From positions 32,854,727-32,918,726 of the forward strand of contig OX463842.1 of NCBI GenBank assembly GCA_949825065.1: a stretch of DNA of 64,000 bases, given 5' to 3'. Each line of letters starts with the position of its first letter. The stretch's first letter is position 1. This stretch comes from Odontocerum albicorne (taxonomy: Eukaryota > Arthropoda > Insecta > Trichoptera > Odontoceridae). This document shows positions 1 through 13,100 of this stretch, in pieces. The notes below the pieces were generated by a model, which did no database searches, had not been told where the DNA came from, and saw only the letters and a list, made by a program, of their open reading frames with translations. The position numbers and the translations under genes are program-made.

Positions 1-254
1 TGAATGTAGAGCGTGTGATGGGGAGTTGTTGGACATGATGTTGATGTGATTGTTGAGAATATGATGCGGTTGGAATTATCTATGTGATAACTTGGGATTC
101 AAGTATGTGTAAGAATGTGAATGCAGAGTGTGAATATTTCAGATTAATGTTTTGAGGATTTAGGGAAAATATATGAAATTAGTTTTTCTCCAATATGAAA
201 AGAGAGAAAGGCTCCAATATGAAAAGAGCTATGCGATTAGCAGCATTCAATGGC

Positions 255-1491
255 ATGGATTGTACAGTCCACAAGATGCAACTTGCTATTCGCAGTTGTT
301 TACATTCGCAAGAAAACATAAAAATAAGAATGTAAGAAAATTTCGACTCATTTTAACCATTCCACTATCGCTCAGAAACAACTGCAAAAATTTCAGGACA
401 GACTGAATCAACCACATCTCAAAGTGTTCCAAGATTGTATAACGCGATGGAACAGTACATTTTACATGTTTGAGCGTTTTTTAACGGTAAAGGATGCCTT
501 AAGTCTTTATACCAATGACAGTGAGATTGACCCTATTTTGCCAGAAGAGTGGAAAATCATTGAATGTTGTATTGAGTTATTAAAACCTTTCGAGGAAGCC
601 ACACGGGAACTAAGCAACTCTCATGCCCTTATTTCATCTGTAATTCCAATAATTCAAATGCTTGAAAAAAAACTTGATGACTATTTAACAAGATCACACG
701 ATTTTGATCCTATTCGACTGGCCGTAACGACTCTGAAAACTGAACTTGCAGCAAAGTTTTCTACTTTGTTGGAAAAGAACAATTTATATGTCATCGCCAC
801 CTACTTAGACCCTCGCTATAAGCACAAGTTTTTTACACCAGTGACCGAGTAAAAGATTAAAAAAGATGACGTTTCAGGTTCTCTTAATTCCGAAGGGGCT
901 AAAAGAATGAGAATGGGAGATTCCTCGGAAAAAGATACGGAACAACCAGGGACGTCCGGTACGGTCAGAAAGCCATGCTTAAAAAACGATCTTGCCATGA
1001 CGCTGGATTCGTCAAGTGAAGATGAGAGTCAAGAAACACCAGAAAATGGTAGCGCTGACGCTGTACTCAAGAAGGAATTGCTATCTTACCGCAATAATAA
1101 AAGGGTCAATATAAATGAAAATCCACTTAAATGGTGGAGCGCTCATCGAGAAGAATTGAAAATATTATCAACAATAGCACGCAGATTTTTATCGCCACCA
1201 CCAGCCAGTGTTCCTAGTGAACAGTTGTTCAGTAACGCGGGTTTAATTTATGAACCTCTGCGAAACAGACGGGAACCTGAAAAGGCGGCGATATTACTTT
1301 TTATTAAATATAATGCACTAATTTTTAACTTTAATTACTAAATATTTAATAAAAATATTGAAGATTACTATCTTATTTCTGCACCCATACGAAGTTTCTT
1401 TAAAAAAAATCTTAAGATCCGCATCCGCGGATGTGAGCCTTGAGAAATCCGCATCCGCGAATGTTAAAAAATCTGTATCCGCAACATCCCT
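255..1491 (+). mobile_element. Decayed hAT element (3' part)
   Basis: The right end of a hAT-type DNA transposon. The transposase relic is followed by a GC-rich subterminal block with repeated 'atccgcatccgcg' units (about 1418-1480) and stops at the hAT-like terminus GCAACATCCCTA (1481-1492), which reads TAGGGATGTTGC from the other strand. The left terminus lies outside the window or is lost, so no target duplication could be checked. Confidence 0.7.
261..1341 (+). pseudogene. hAT / ZBED-like transposase relic
   Basis: Reading from 261 gives a CTVHKMQLAI segment like the 'C.AH.LQLA' core of hAT transposases, then a stop at 333-335. After a frame change near 350 a frame opens into IAQKQLQKFQDRLNQP and the ITRWNSTFYM motif (about 440-470). 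The frame runs through one in-frame stop (850-852) into the C-terminal dimerisation block, with WWSAHREELKILSTIARRFL and PSEQLFSNAG (about 1129-1250). The order of blocks is that of ZBED-type hAT proteins. The BED finger is not present in the window. At least one frameshift and two stops make it dead. The family is recognised from these motifs; the exact subfamily is not known. Confidence 0.85.
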
Positions 1492-3066
1492 AATACAGAC
1501 GCCAGTGTCGAGTGTCCCGTTCAAAGGATCTCCTTAGTTTTATTCACATGGGTGACATCAGCGCAATTAAACTAAAAGACATTAGAATAATAGACACTGA
1601 GCAGCAGAAAAAAAATAAAGAGGATGAACAAGCAATCTTCGATTCATAAATTACTCTAAAAGTGCATTTTGATGTAATTTCCAAAGGAGTGCGCATTATC
1701 TTGTCCCTAAAAGAGCAACGGTTACTTATTCGAGCATTTACTGGCCGTGTAAGAAAAGGTTATTCGGTCAAGAGGTCGATTATAACTCGGAAGTAGCAGG
1801 AGAGCTTTTTTACTCATGCTACCATAGTCATGGGTATCTCAAGTCCAACGTAATTTGGTCTTCAAAGCAAATTTGGTCGTAATTTGGTCGTCAGCAAAGA
1901 TCAATTCGCTACCATTTATTATACCCACTTTTACTTGTTTATCAAATTACCACATTATATATCAGGCATGGCCAAACCGTGACTCGGGAACCACATGCAA
2001 CTTTTTGGCGATTTCTCTACGGCTAGTGTGCATTAAGCAAAATAATAAAATTATTCAAAAATTTAAAAAACACCAGCGCTCAGATACCGTTCGTGCAGTA
2101 ACATTGTACCTTTGTGATCTGATGGTCTAAAATCGGTTTGGAGTTTTAAAAAACCACACTTGGCGGCATAGTTATGTGACTTACGCAGTTCACTATCCCC
2201 TCTCGCATCGTCGTTATGCGACTTGTGCCATTCAGCTAATTTGAGCAGAACTCAGGAAACTTGTTCTAGAATTGAAATATCCCACGTTAAACAAGCTAAT
2301 TGTCGTATTGTATTACAATTATCGGAACAACATATTTATACGAATCCCTACACTCGTTGATGAAATTCATAAAATCGAGGCACCGATCACAACTTACGAA
2401 AAAAACATCTAACAGAGCTGCTTCCAGCATCGGACTGCCTTGAAAATTTACAAGCCAAAATTTAAGAAACTGACACAACAGATAAGTCCCCATTGACACT
2501 TACGCCAGCTTCCAGGTACAGTTGAGTGCCTGACAACCAAAAACCAGAATTACCTCCTACCTGCGCCCCTGATTGACCTCTAAAAGCACCCCGTATACTG
2601 ACGCCCAGGGGCAATAGCCCCAATCTGCCCCTCCCTATCTCTCTGATTTCATCTCAAACGCGATCCTTTTTTTTATACATAAATAATGTCTTTTTAAAAT
2701 TTCAAGTCGTTATGACTATCCAGAAAAAATATGGCGGCTCTCGAAGCTTTCGAGATTTTTATATTCTCGTGGCTCTTGATAACATTAAGGTTGGTTACCC
2801 CTGCTTTATATTTAAATCTATACATGTACTGTAATACACTTTTTGCTGGATTCCTACTTTAAATAAATACACTGCGAGTTCACACAACCGTGAACTGACA
2901 TGTCCGCAGTACAACTGGGCTTAATTTGTTGTTTTTCTGAAGGTGTGTTAAGTCAAAGTTTACCTACACTTTTTACCATTTTTCGACATTTGTGAAAATA
3001 GTACAAGTAAGCTCACGGGTATGACCGCGAAAAGTAGAAATTCACAACATGACATATTGATTTTTT
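1492..3066. other. Intron/intergenic, no gene seen
   Basis: No convincing coding region. 1500-1570 resembles 27450-27510 ('gtgacatcagcgca' / 'gcgacatcagcgca'), so it is probably an old interspersed repeat. About 2845-2865 carries an isolated copy of the 'gctggattcctactt' end that bounds the MITE at 3067. If the TMTC gene starts left of the window, this is intron. Confidence 0.4.
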
Positions 3067-3283
3067 AAGGCTGAATTCCCACTTGATTGCTATCATACCT
3101 TGAATTGGCTTAAGGAAACTTTACTACGATCAAACTGGTGCTAATATCTGATTTAACACACTGCCAAAAAAATTATGGAAACGCTGTCGTACTGGGATCA
3201 TTCTACGATCAGCTCAAGGGCAGCTCAAGAGCAGCTCATAAACAGTTTGCTTCCTAACTTCAGTCAAGTAGGAATCCAGCCTT
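3067..3283. mobile_element. Short inverted-repeat element (MITE)
   Basis: The left end AAGGCTGAATTCCCACTTGA (3067-3086) is matched in reverse complement by the right end at 3264-3283 with two differences. There is no coding capacity. A third, partial copy of the same terminus lies at about 2845-2865. No target-site duplication could be read with confidence, so the superfamily is open. Confidence 0.5.
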
Positions 3284-3479
3284 CAAGTTTTAACCTGTAC
3301 AATCATAATGTACTTTGTCAGCATTCAAAATAAGAAACGATGGAACTTGATGTTGAATTTTATATAAAAAACGTTTGTTATTTTTTGATACATTTGATCA
3401 AACCTAATTTTCCTGCAAAAAACCGCTCTTCCTCCCCATTCTTCTGTCAGTTATTGCACTTCAGTAAGAACACATTCAT

Positions 3480-3905
3480 TCACCTCAAGTCTAATGCTTA
3501 GCTGAAGTACAACTTCTTTATTCTAGCTCCATCCCTATATGGAGTTGGCTTTTTGAGTCCTTTCTCTCCAGAGTCGCTTGTGGACAAGATCCCTTGCTAC
3601 TCCCAGTGCCTGGATGTCCTACCAGCCATCCACCCATATTTTCTTTTAATGACCTTTTCGGCTTCTGCCGTCAACCTACAGCCAAAGCAACAATAGACCA
3701 ATGTACTCTTCGGGTCTTCTAGTGATGTGCCCGAACCACCATTATCTGGTCGCCCTCAGTTTATCATGAATTGATAACACTTTAAAACTACCTCTGATAT
3801 ACTCATTTAATACTTTGTCTATACGAGTGACATCCACCATCTACCTCAGCATCCTCATCTCTGCTGCATGGTACTTCCGCTACTGTGATCTAGTATGCAC
3901 TGAGC
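3480..3905 (-). pseudogene. RTE-like LINE relic (ORF2 3' end)
   Basis: On the minus strand, broken frames spell blocks typical of the end of RTE/BovB-type non-LTR reverse transcriptases: a MRMLR..VDVTR.DKV segment, NEYIRGSFKV, then WWFGHITRRPEEYIG. These are followed by a degraded tail containing WVDGW. Several stops and frameshifts are present. The clade assignment rests only on motif resemblance. Confidence 0.65.
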
Positions 3906-4021
3906 ATTCCGCACCATAAATTTTTACATGTACTCGTATATTTCCATATGACAATCTGAAAATCTTTTTTAATCAATTGCCTATCATAATAAAAAAACAA
4001 CTTATATTTTCCATATTTCAG

Positions 4022-4186
4022 TGTTGGCAGCGTGCTGGTGGTGACATGCGGAGCTCGGGCAGTATGGTGGCGAGGACGTGGTGGCCGAGTGCTAGCATGT
4101 GCAGGACTAGCTGTGCTACTTATCAGCGGAGCTGCCAGGACTCTGCAACGTAACAGAGACTGGAAGTCTAGGGAAACCTTGCTCAG
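4022..4186 (+). CDS. TMTC1-like exon: last TM segment
   Basis: The acceptor is 'tatttcag' and the donor 'gtaatt'. It encodes VGSVLVVTCGARAVWW, then a hydrophobic stretch VLACAGLAVLLISGA and the ARTLQRNRDWKSRETLLR signature that joins the membrane part to the TPR part in TMTC proteins. It is richer in GC than its surroundings, as expected for coding sequence. It enters in phase with one base completing an upstream codon, so at least one further upstream exon must exist. Confidence 0.85.
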
Positions 4187-7100
4187 GTAATTACTGATCA
4201 AGACAAGTGTAAAAACATAGTATGCTCTATCAGTTGATGTTGTTAATAACATGACAGTACATACCGAACCCTCCTGAATCAATTAATAATAACTGTGAAA
4301 CTCTTCAAACATAGGATCTCTTATAGTATATCAAAATCATATTTAAAAATGTATAATATGTGCAGGTCAAATCCAACTTTAAAGAAAGTCGTGAACCATA
4401 AAAATTATTTCATTTTATAAAATTTCATTATACTAAATATGGGAGAAAAATATAGAAAAAAAAACTTTTATTGCAGAATAAAAGTTGTACCAATACACTC
4501 AATTGATGATGTTATTTTGACTATACTGAATTTTTATTAGCAACATTCATAATTGCATTTTCAATGATTGTTAAAAAATATTGTCACTTAAAAATTGTTG
4601 ACCCTTTGACTGACCCCCATTTGTACAAATTGTATCACATGCTTCTTTAACATCCATTATTTTTATTATCGTTGAAAATCAGATTCAGTATTTTTAATAA
4701 GTTGACTACTGTAACGCATTTTTATTACACATTATGTTTGTTGAATTCAATAAAAAATATTCATTATTCTGAAAATTTCATTACTTCAGTATTCATTATA
4801 ATAAAATTATACCTACTATATATACAATTTATAAAAAAAACATTTTCAGATCTGGCCTGGCAGCACTACCACACAATGCTAAAATGCATTATAACTTTGC
4901 CAATTTCCTCCGGGATTCCAATCAACCTGATCTAGCTGTTACACATTACAATGAGGCGTTGAGGTGAGTTTTATCACTTTTAATACATAAGAATTTTTTG
5001 CCTGTATGATCTCTTTTTCTACTCACTTTATATCGTATTATGTCATACATTGTCACCCCATGTATTATTTTAAGTGAAGGTGCATAGTAACGCACTGAAC
5101 TTCCATGCGGAAGGTTGCCAGTTCGAACTCCACACTGTGCTACTCCCTTCGAATAACAAAGACGTTTTCCCCCTAGTAATGAATATCTATGACTTGACAG
5201 AGATATCTATTCTTTCAAAAAAAAGAGAAAAAACATGCCAGTGTGCTCCGATTGTCGCTCTTCAGGTATGTCATCAGATCCAGTACAGCAATGTGACCGA
5301 TGAGTTTACTGGTGTGCAACGGTTCACTCAAAAAGACAAAAAAAGGAAGAAAAAAAAGACAGGAAAACTGTATAAATTTGAATTTGAAATTCCTAACCAA
5401 AGAGAAGATATTTGAGATCAAAGTTGCCAGTACGGCAAAACGCCGGTTTCGTATGTGGGGACCTAATATTATAATTCATTGTCATATATCTTTAAAACCC
5501 AATCAGTATCTTTAGGCCACTTTGGGCTCACTTGTTTTTGAATCCATCTAAAGAAATTTGGAACAGAATAGCGAAGGGCATTTAGAGCATCCAATAAAAG
5601 TTTATATAAATGCCTATAGGCAATACCGCATTTAAATAGACAGTTCTCATCCAATACGTCATTAAAAAAATGCTTTCCATTTCGAATGATGACCTCGGAT
5701 GATGATGTATTTCGCGACTCACAACAAAACACTACATTTTATGTTTTGATTTCTTCTCCGCAAATGCGTCTATAATGTCATTTAAACCTTTTTTCACTCT
5801 TATGTGTGAAATCTATTAATGATATGGATAATGCATTTAGTATGTTTTGTTTAAGTGTCGATCTTAAACAAGTTTTAATTGTTTCAATAATAATAAAATT
5901 GGTTAATGATGTGCATAATCAAACTAATGTAAATATTTAGGTAAACAATTACTAATTTTTTTATTCTTAGCTTACTAAGCTATAGCATTTAACAATCATG
6001 GTTATCTCATAAGGTTTTAAATATGAACTGAAGTGAACACATTTTTCCATGAAGTATGCATCTTAATTGTTCTTTAACATATTTTTATAATCTATTTATA
6101 TTTCAATGAACAATTTTTTTATATAGGGGGGTTTAGAAAACAGACTCTCTTCAAAGGCGCTCTAACTCGGGATTTGAATCAACTATTATAAAACAAATTA
6201 CGTCTGACAGCTATAACAGCGCCCGAGTGAATGATTTATTACACTTTCTTTGTATACGTAAAAAGATTTTTATGCCTTAAGTGTGACGTTTTATGCCTTA
6301 AGTGAAAACCAGACATAAAATCTTTTCCTTTTAAAAACTGGGTTAAATGTATTGTTTTTCTATTCTAATAATACATTTAAATGATATTTACTTTTAGGTT
6401 ATGGCCAAGCTATGCGAGTGCACACAATAATCTGGGAACGCTTATTGTGGAGACATCCCAAGCTGAAAAACATTTCTTAGCTGCCATCAGATATTCTCGG
6501 GATCATGTTAATGCACACTACAATTTGGGAAAACTGTATAGGTAATTTTTTTATTGATTTTTTATTAATATATGAGTCCATACTTTATCTGGTTGGCTTG
6601 ATTTAAAAAGCGATGAATATTGTATCACTCAATGTTCAATTACAATTACATAGGAGTATGAATTCTGGAAACTAGTGCTCGTAACATTCTAAATCAAAAA
6701 CAAGGCAGATAACCGAAAAGCCAATTCTTTTGTTTTGTGCCAGGTTTTTATTTTGATAGCAATGTCATCTGTGTCTTCTCACTAGTTGATGTCATTATCA
6801 ATATGGGAAGAGGCGTTTTGGAATGATAGGTGAGGATTTATCCTGCTATCATATAAAGAATGAAATAAACACTCTTCGGCATAGTGAAAAAATATGATAC
6901 TAGCAATAAAGGCATTTTCATGCGTCAAATCGTTACAAAAAAAGTAAACAAAAAGAGTGGGGAGATAGATCTCAATCAGAAGGACTAGTTGACTGTTTTC
7001 GTCAGAGCTTTGCAAATCCTTTTTTCTTATTAGGTAATGGACTTTTGTTATTTATTCTTGCCTGTTTTGTTTATGACGTTATCTGTATTCCTTTCCTAAA

Positions 7101-10100
7101 TGATGTAATTACTAGCACAAGAAGGTGCTGCTTGGTGTGAAAGACGAGCAGTCACTTGACAATGGTATATTCTCCTCATATATAGGAATTTACCACCATT
7201 ATTCAAGAAGAAGGAGAAAGGGGAGGATTTGTTGTAGAAAAGTTGTGATTGCGGCATTAGTTTTCCCGCCAGGAGGGCTGCCACCATTGTAAAAAACAAG
7301 TAAACATTCTCATTATGGGGGAAAAGTATGATTTGGCAAGAAGGGGTTATTTCCAAGCCATAAACTGTTTTAAAAAATAAATAAAGAATTATTTGATAAA
7401 ATATAGTTAATCAGAAGGAATATTTTTAAACTGTCATTCAGACTTATATTTTGTAAAAAAAATCATTGAGTTGATATTTTTTTGTAATGCATTAGCCAAA
7501 AAGTGCAACAATAGTAATTTTGATTAAAAAAACTGAATTTGAACATAATCTTTTATAATGTTTGAATAATTATTTGAATTAAACTTTTCTTTTCATATTG
7601 AAAAAATGTTTTAAAATGTATTAAAACATTGCTCATAAAGAGCATGACCGTTATTGAATGCATGAATTAAGACCAACAAGTAATCAGGAATACAGTGATT
7701 CATAGCGCTCATTAAACTTTGCACTGATATCCATTATCATATATAGCCCTGACTGATAAACATTTTTCATTTTATGACTTTTTGAGTACACAGGAATCAA
7801 AATTATCTCCTTAGGTTTCTGACTGATATGTTAACTTGAAAAGATTGATTTGCACACTACTGCCTCTTAGTACTATAGTGCAATTATAATATATAGTATT
7901 TACATAACTGATGAACACTTTCAACATAACTAAAAAACTGTTGACTGTATTTTCATGTTTGAAAACAAAATTATGGTGACATTGATGATATTAATAGGAA
8001 GCCAATTAGACAATAGTCTCATTTGGTTTAGAGTTGTAACTACAAGACATCCGGCGCAACAAGGAAATATTAGGAAAAAAATGTCTAAGTTCAATGCGTC
8101 TTTAAATCAAAGAACCAAAATACATGAAGTACATAATCAAACTTCTTAGAATATACACTCTCTAGTTAGAAGATAATGATTGTTTTTGAGTAAATGCTTT
8201 TTTAAATGATAAAAAGTAATACAATGGAAGAATGTACACAAATGTGTGCCTCTAAGGAGCATCACAGTTTTACATAGTAAAAAATTAAAAGTAATGCTTG
8301 AATAAAAGCATTAATTTTTCATAATATTCTTCTCTTAAATCAACTTATCTTTTTTTTCTTCTAGGAATGATAATCGGACTACAGAATCACTACATATGTT
8401 GGAACGTTGTGTCACTTTGGATCCCAAATTTGTTTTGGCTTACTTAGAATTAGTTAATTTGAAATCAGATCTTCTTAAAGGGCCCTTGCTGAAGAAAGTT
8501 ATTATATTGGAGCCCAACAACTGGGAGCATTATGTCAGATATGCACAGTGGCTGGAAAACAATTGTAAGTTTATTTAATTTTTAAATATCTTATTAAAAT
8601 TAATAAGACATAAAAAAATAACATGTTTCAAGAATACTTTCAAAAATAAAAACTGGATACATAAATAGTTTATTTTTTATCACTACATGTTCCATGAAGA
8701 CACAAAGATGTCATAAAATGCCTCCGTTCTGGTAGGTCCACAGTCTGGCGCTTCACGTCACTAAGCCATGACGTAACCATCTCTGAGGCAATCTATAGCT
8801 ATTATAATAGTTTATTTTAAGGATATTGCGGGATTAACCCAATGCCCCTTAGACCTAGGAGATGCCCAAATATGATGCCAAATTCCCAATCCTGGAGTCT
8901 TATTTAAGAAAAGCTGTTTCTTATAGAATGCTGAAAGCCACCAGAAAAAGATAGAAGTCGTATTCTCCTTACCTTATTCTATTAAAATAAACACTCTTTT
9001 GAAACTATTTTCAAAAGATATCTTTTTCTTACGCATATTACAATTATGAATGTACATTTTTCTGGCTATTTTTAGTTTTTTTAGAAAAGATTGTAAAAAT
9101 AAAACATAATAATTTTGCTTATTTTGATACTTGAAAACTCGTGAAATTTATAATTACTGCAATACTGTTTTTAAATCTATATATGTTTAAAATAATATTT
9201 GAAAATATGAAAAGATCGTCAAAACTTCATTTCCTTACTTTGAAAATTTCAATTTCAATTCATTATTGAGATATTTTATATACATATAAAAAATATACTT
9301 AAATTTCAAACAAGTTTTTATACCTGTCCAACATCTTAAATAAAGCATGGCAAGGTGAAAATGCACATTTCTTCAATAAGCTGAAAAAAATGTGTGAAGT
9401 TTAATTCATGAATTTGATTTTAGTACAAATAAATACCTATAAATTTTAAAACATTCCTTAAAAATTGACCCTTCACGAAAGTTTCAATTAAACAAAATAT
9501 CCAAGGCTCTTTTAATTCTCCATATGAAAATATTAGGTCAGATGTTACAGATGAATCTTTAGAATTCTTTCCTTTTTTAAAACTTGTTATTTTTTACTGC
9601 TCAAATTTAACTGTGATTAAGTCCCACAATAATCGGACTACATTTCTCAAAGATTTATATTTTTAACTATTGAGCAAATATATAATCTGTGATCAATCAT
9701 CAAAGCGAGCAAAATTGCTAGAATTTAGAAATTATATTACCTGATTAATTATGCACAAGTATCCTTCAAACATATTTTTCTGTACAGGTGTAGGAAAACC
9801 TCTCATTGATTGAATACTTCATAAAAATCAAATATTTTTCAACTCTTAATTATATTTAAAACTATGCGAATAACAACTTAAAATTATTCTGAAATCCTTT
9901 CACATTCTGTACATCCTTTCACATTTTAGCATTTCGAATCCAAGCACTTAAGATGTATCTCATAGCACTGGGCATCAGTGAGCGTAAATCAATTCAAGAT
10001 AGAGGAGATATCATATCTTTGAGAGGAGCTTCCCTTATTCTTAGATCTTTTGGCCAAAGGTCTAGGATACTACAATTAGTAACAAGGTAAGTTAAAAAAT

Positions 10101-13100
10101 TGCTTTAATATCAACACTTTTTTTTTGCTTTTTTTTATTTTCATTGGAGACTGACTACAATACTTCTGAAATATTAACAATAGAAGAAGCATATAGTTAC
10201 AGATGAAAACATTTTTACTATACCTTTTATGTATATATACTCGTATATATATTATCAATTTCACTATAGTTCGGAAATTCTAGGATGAGTCCTGTGACAG
10301 CTCACAAATTTGCCACAATACAATCTTATGTAATGTATTTACCTAAATAACTTATTTATTAGAATTCAGGCTTATATTAAAGTTGATAAAATAAGTAAAA
10401 TTACTGAACATCATTACAAGGTTGTATTGGGGCAAATTTGTGAACTGTCACAGGACTCATCCTAGAATTTCCGAACTTATACAAAAACCTCTTGTCTCCA
10501 CATCACCATCATTCTTGCATTTTTCCCATTTACTTAGTGTCTGTGTGACAAGTTATATTGTTTTTATCATGTGAAAATAAATGAAAAAAATTCAAATTAA
10601 GAAATAAATGAATGGGTGAGAGTGTCATAACATTTTTTTATGTGAAAACTGAAAGACTTGTCTGTATCAATTTGATAACACAGGGTGCTCAACCATGCAC
10701 TAGATTTTTCAAAAAAGCTTAAATATAGCCCATTTTGAATTATAACATTATTGGCTATAATCATAATCAATCTCACAAGAGTGAATTAACTATGACTGTG
10801 TTTACGCATTGCATAAAACGCTTATGTTTCAGCTTTACAAGGCACACTGCACAATGTGTTTACCAACAGCATTGCTCACATGTTTCAGTGTATCTCACAT
10901 AGCTTTTCCAAAGGAATATCACCTAATGTATTTAATGTATTTACATGATTGCAGATGGATATTGCTCAAATTTTCAGAATATTATTTAACTAAACATATT
11001 CATCATAAAATTTTATATCTGAATCATATTATAACAAAAAGTCATGTTTAATTTTTATACATGCTAAATTACTCATCCTGAACAAGAACAAGAAATAAAA
11101 AACGTACTATGTAAATAAATTATTCTTATTTGAAGGTGGCATGTTGGGAAAAGGTGGGGCGGTTCTTTACATTATGGTCGAGATATCTATCTCCATCAGT
11201 GGAAACTTCGACAGGAACTCAGCACACGTGCCAACTTTTATTCGCCTCAACCCATATCTCAGGAAGGCAGTATTATGAGTATGGTATGTATGTATTACAT
11301 TTCAACTCACATTCTTTGTTTCCTTTTCGAACAATTACTTAACATATGTCAGTGTTCCTCAACCGAGTTAGTCATAATACAGTATAGTAATGTCAGGAAG
11401 TTTCGAATCATTAAACTGAAACCACTCTCATCTACCTTAAAAAGAAGAACTGATTCATATTTCTAAGATGTAAGAAAAATATCTGCTGTGTGTCTATCCC
11501 TGGTTTGAGCTGATCTGTCTTTCTTTAATTGTGAGAATTTATATTTATATTATAAGCTAGAAATTTCATCCAAGGGTGTGCGAAAATAGTAACTAAATAT
11601 TTGTTAATTGTTATACTTACAAAGGTAACAATCTAGAATAAAAATATTTAAATATAGCATATTTCTTTATATACAACATTTTTTTATGAAAACAGAACTG
11701 GATTTCTTCAAATATTTTACTTGCTTAAGTCCAGTATAGATTTTAATTTTTATGTCAGCTTGTCTTGAAACTCTTAAAAAAAACATATACATTTTTTTTA
11801 AGGCAATCTATTCAATGCCTACTATTCAATTTAAGTGGTGAGGTGCCTATTAGTGGGACAAGATGACATTTTCGTTTAAGCTTTGAAGATCCTTTATTTT
11901 CGTGTTGTGTGATTGATTTTTGTTTTTACGGAGGCCCTGTCTATGTCTTTTCACTCGATAGTGCTATTGTTAAAGCCCAAAAAAGTTATCTGGCGCCACG
12001 AGCTTGGATTCTTAAAGTTGCCATGTGGAGGCTGTGCCAAAAGGGCTCACCACCATTCTACAGCAAGAAGTGAATTCTCTCTGTATTGGTAAAAAAGTAC
12101 AAACCTGACAATAAATATTATATTTCCATGTCGTAACTTGTTATTTAAAAAAACTATATTATACAAAACAAACAAATATTTAGGCTTGGGATAGTTGCCT
12201 ATAGCTTAATACTGGTGTAGGTCATACATCAACTTTATTGAAAGTCAGTCCTTAATACTTGTTAATTGTAATTATTATTTTATTAATAACAATTTATGGC
12301 ATGGAAATATAATCCTCAAAGCCAGGTTCATATTTTTCTCCCATTACGAAGAGACAATGTCAAAAATCCTTGTTCATCGTACCAAATAACTTCTTCCTGT
12401 TTTGACAATAAAACCATTCAGTCAGGAGACACAGGTCACACCTCAATAAAATAAAAATCAACCACCCAACACGAAAAAAAGGATATTCAAAGCTCCAGTG
12501 AAAATGTCATCCCACTCTACTAATACGCACCCCGCCACTTTATTATAAAGCAAATCAATTTTAATTTATTTTGTAAATCTATTTACTCTGACAGTGTAAT
12601 TTATTTGAAAATTCGAACATTGTTTCTGCATACATGTTTTGCATTTCATTTTCACTTCACAGCCACAAAATGATTTGTTTTATTTTAACTTATGAAGCCG
12701 CACCCCTGAATTAGTTAATTCATGAGGAATTATATTCGAATTGGATAGTCTTTTTTATCCTCATCACTTATATTGTCAATTGAATCAGAATCAAATTCTA
12801 TTTGAAAAAAACCTTGTTATTCTTATTTTTTTTAAACTTGTACCCACTTTAAAATAATAAGGATTGATAAGGAAATATTTACACACCAGTATGTATGCCA
12901 AGATAAAAAGGTAGAGAATCACTGATATATGTAAAGTAATTGATAAAGTAAATAAAATACATGTGTTATCAATCTTACTTCCTGCTTTGACAATGTATTA
13001 AAATGATCTTCAACTTTGCTAAGTTACATATTTTCAATTGTTTGAAAGCATTCTTATAGACATACGTATAGTATGTAAAAAAAATTAACCCACATTTAAC

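Noticed and set aside
3890..4282. 130-residue minus-strand frame over the TMTC exon
   Set aside because: Antisense to a well-supported exon; no motif.
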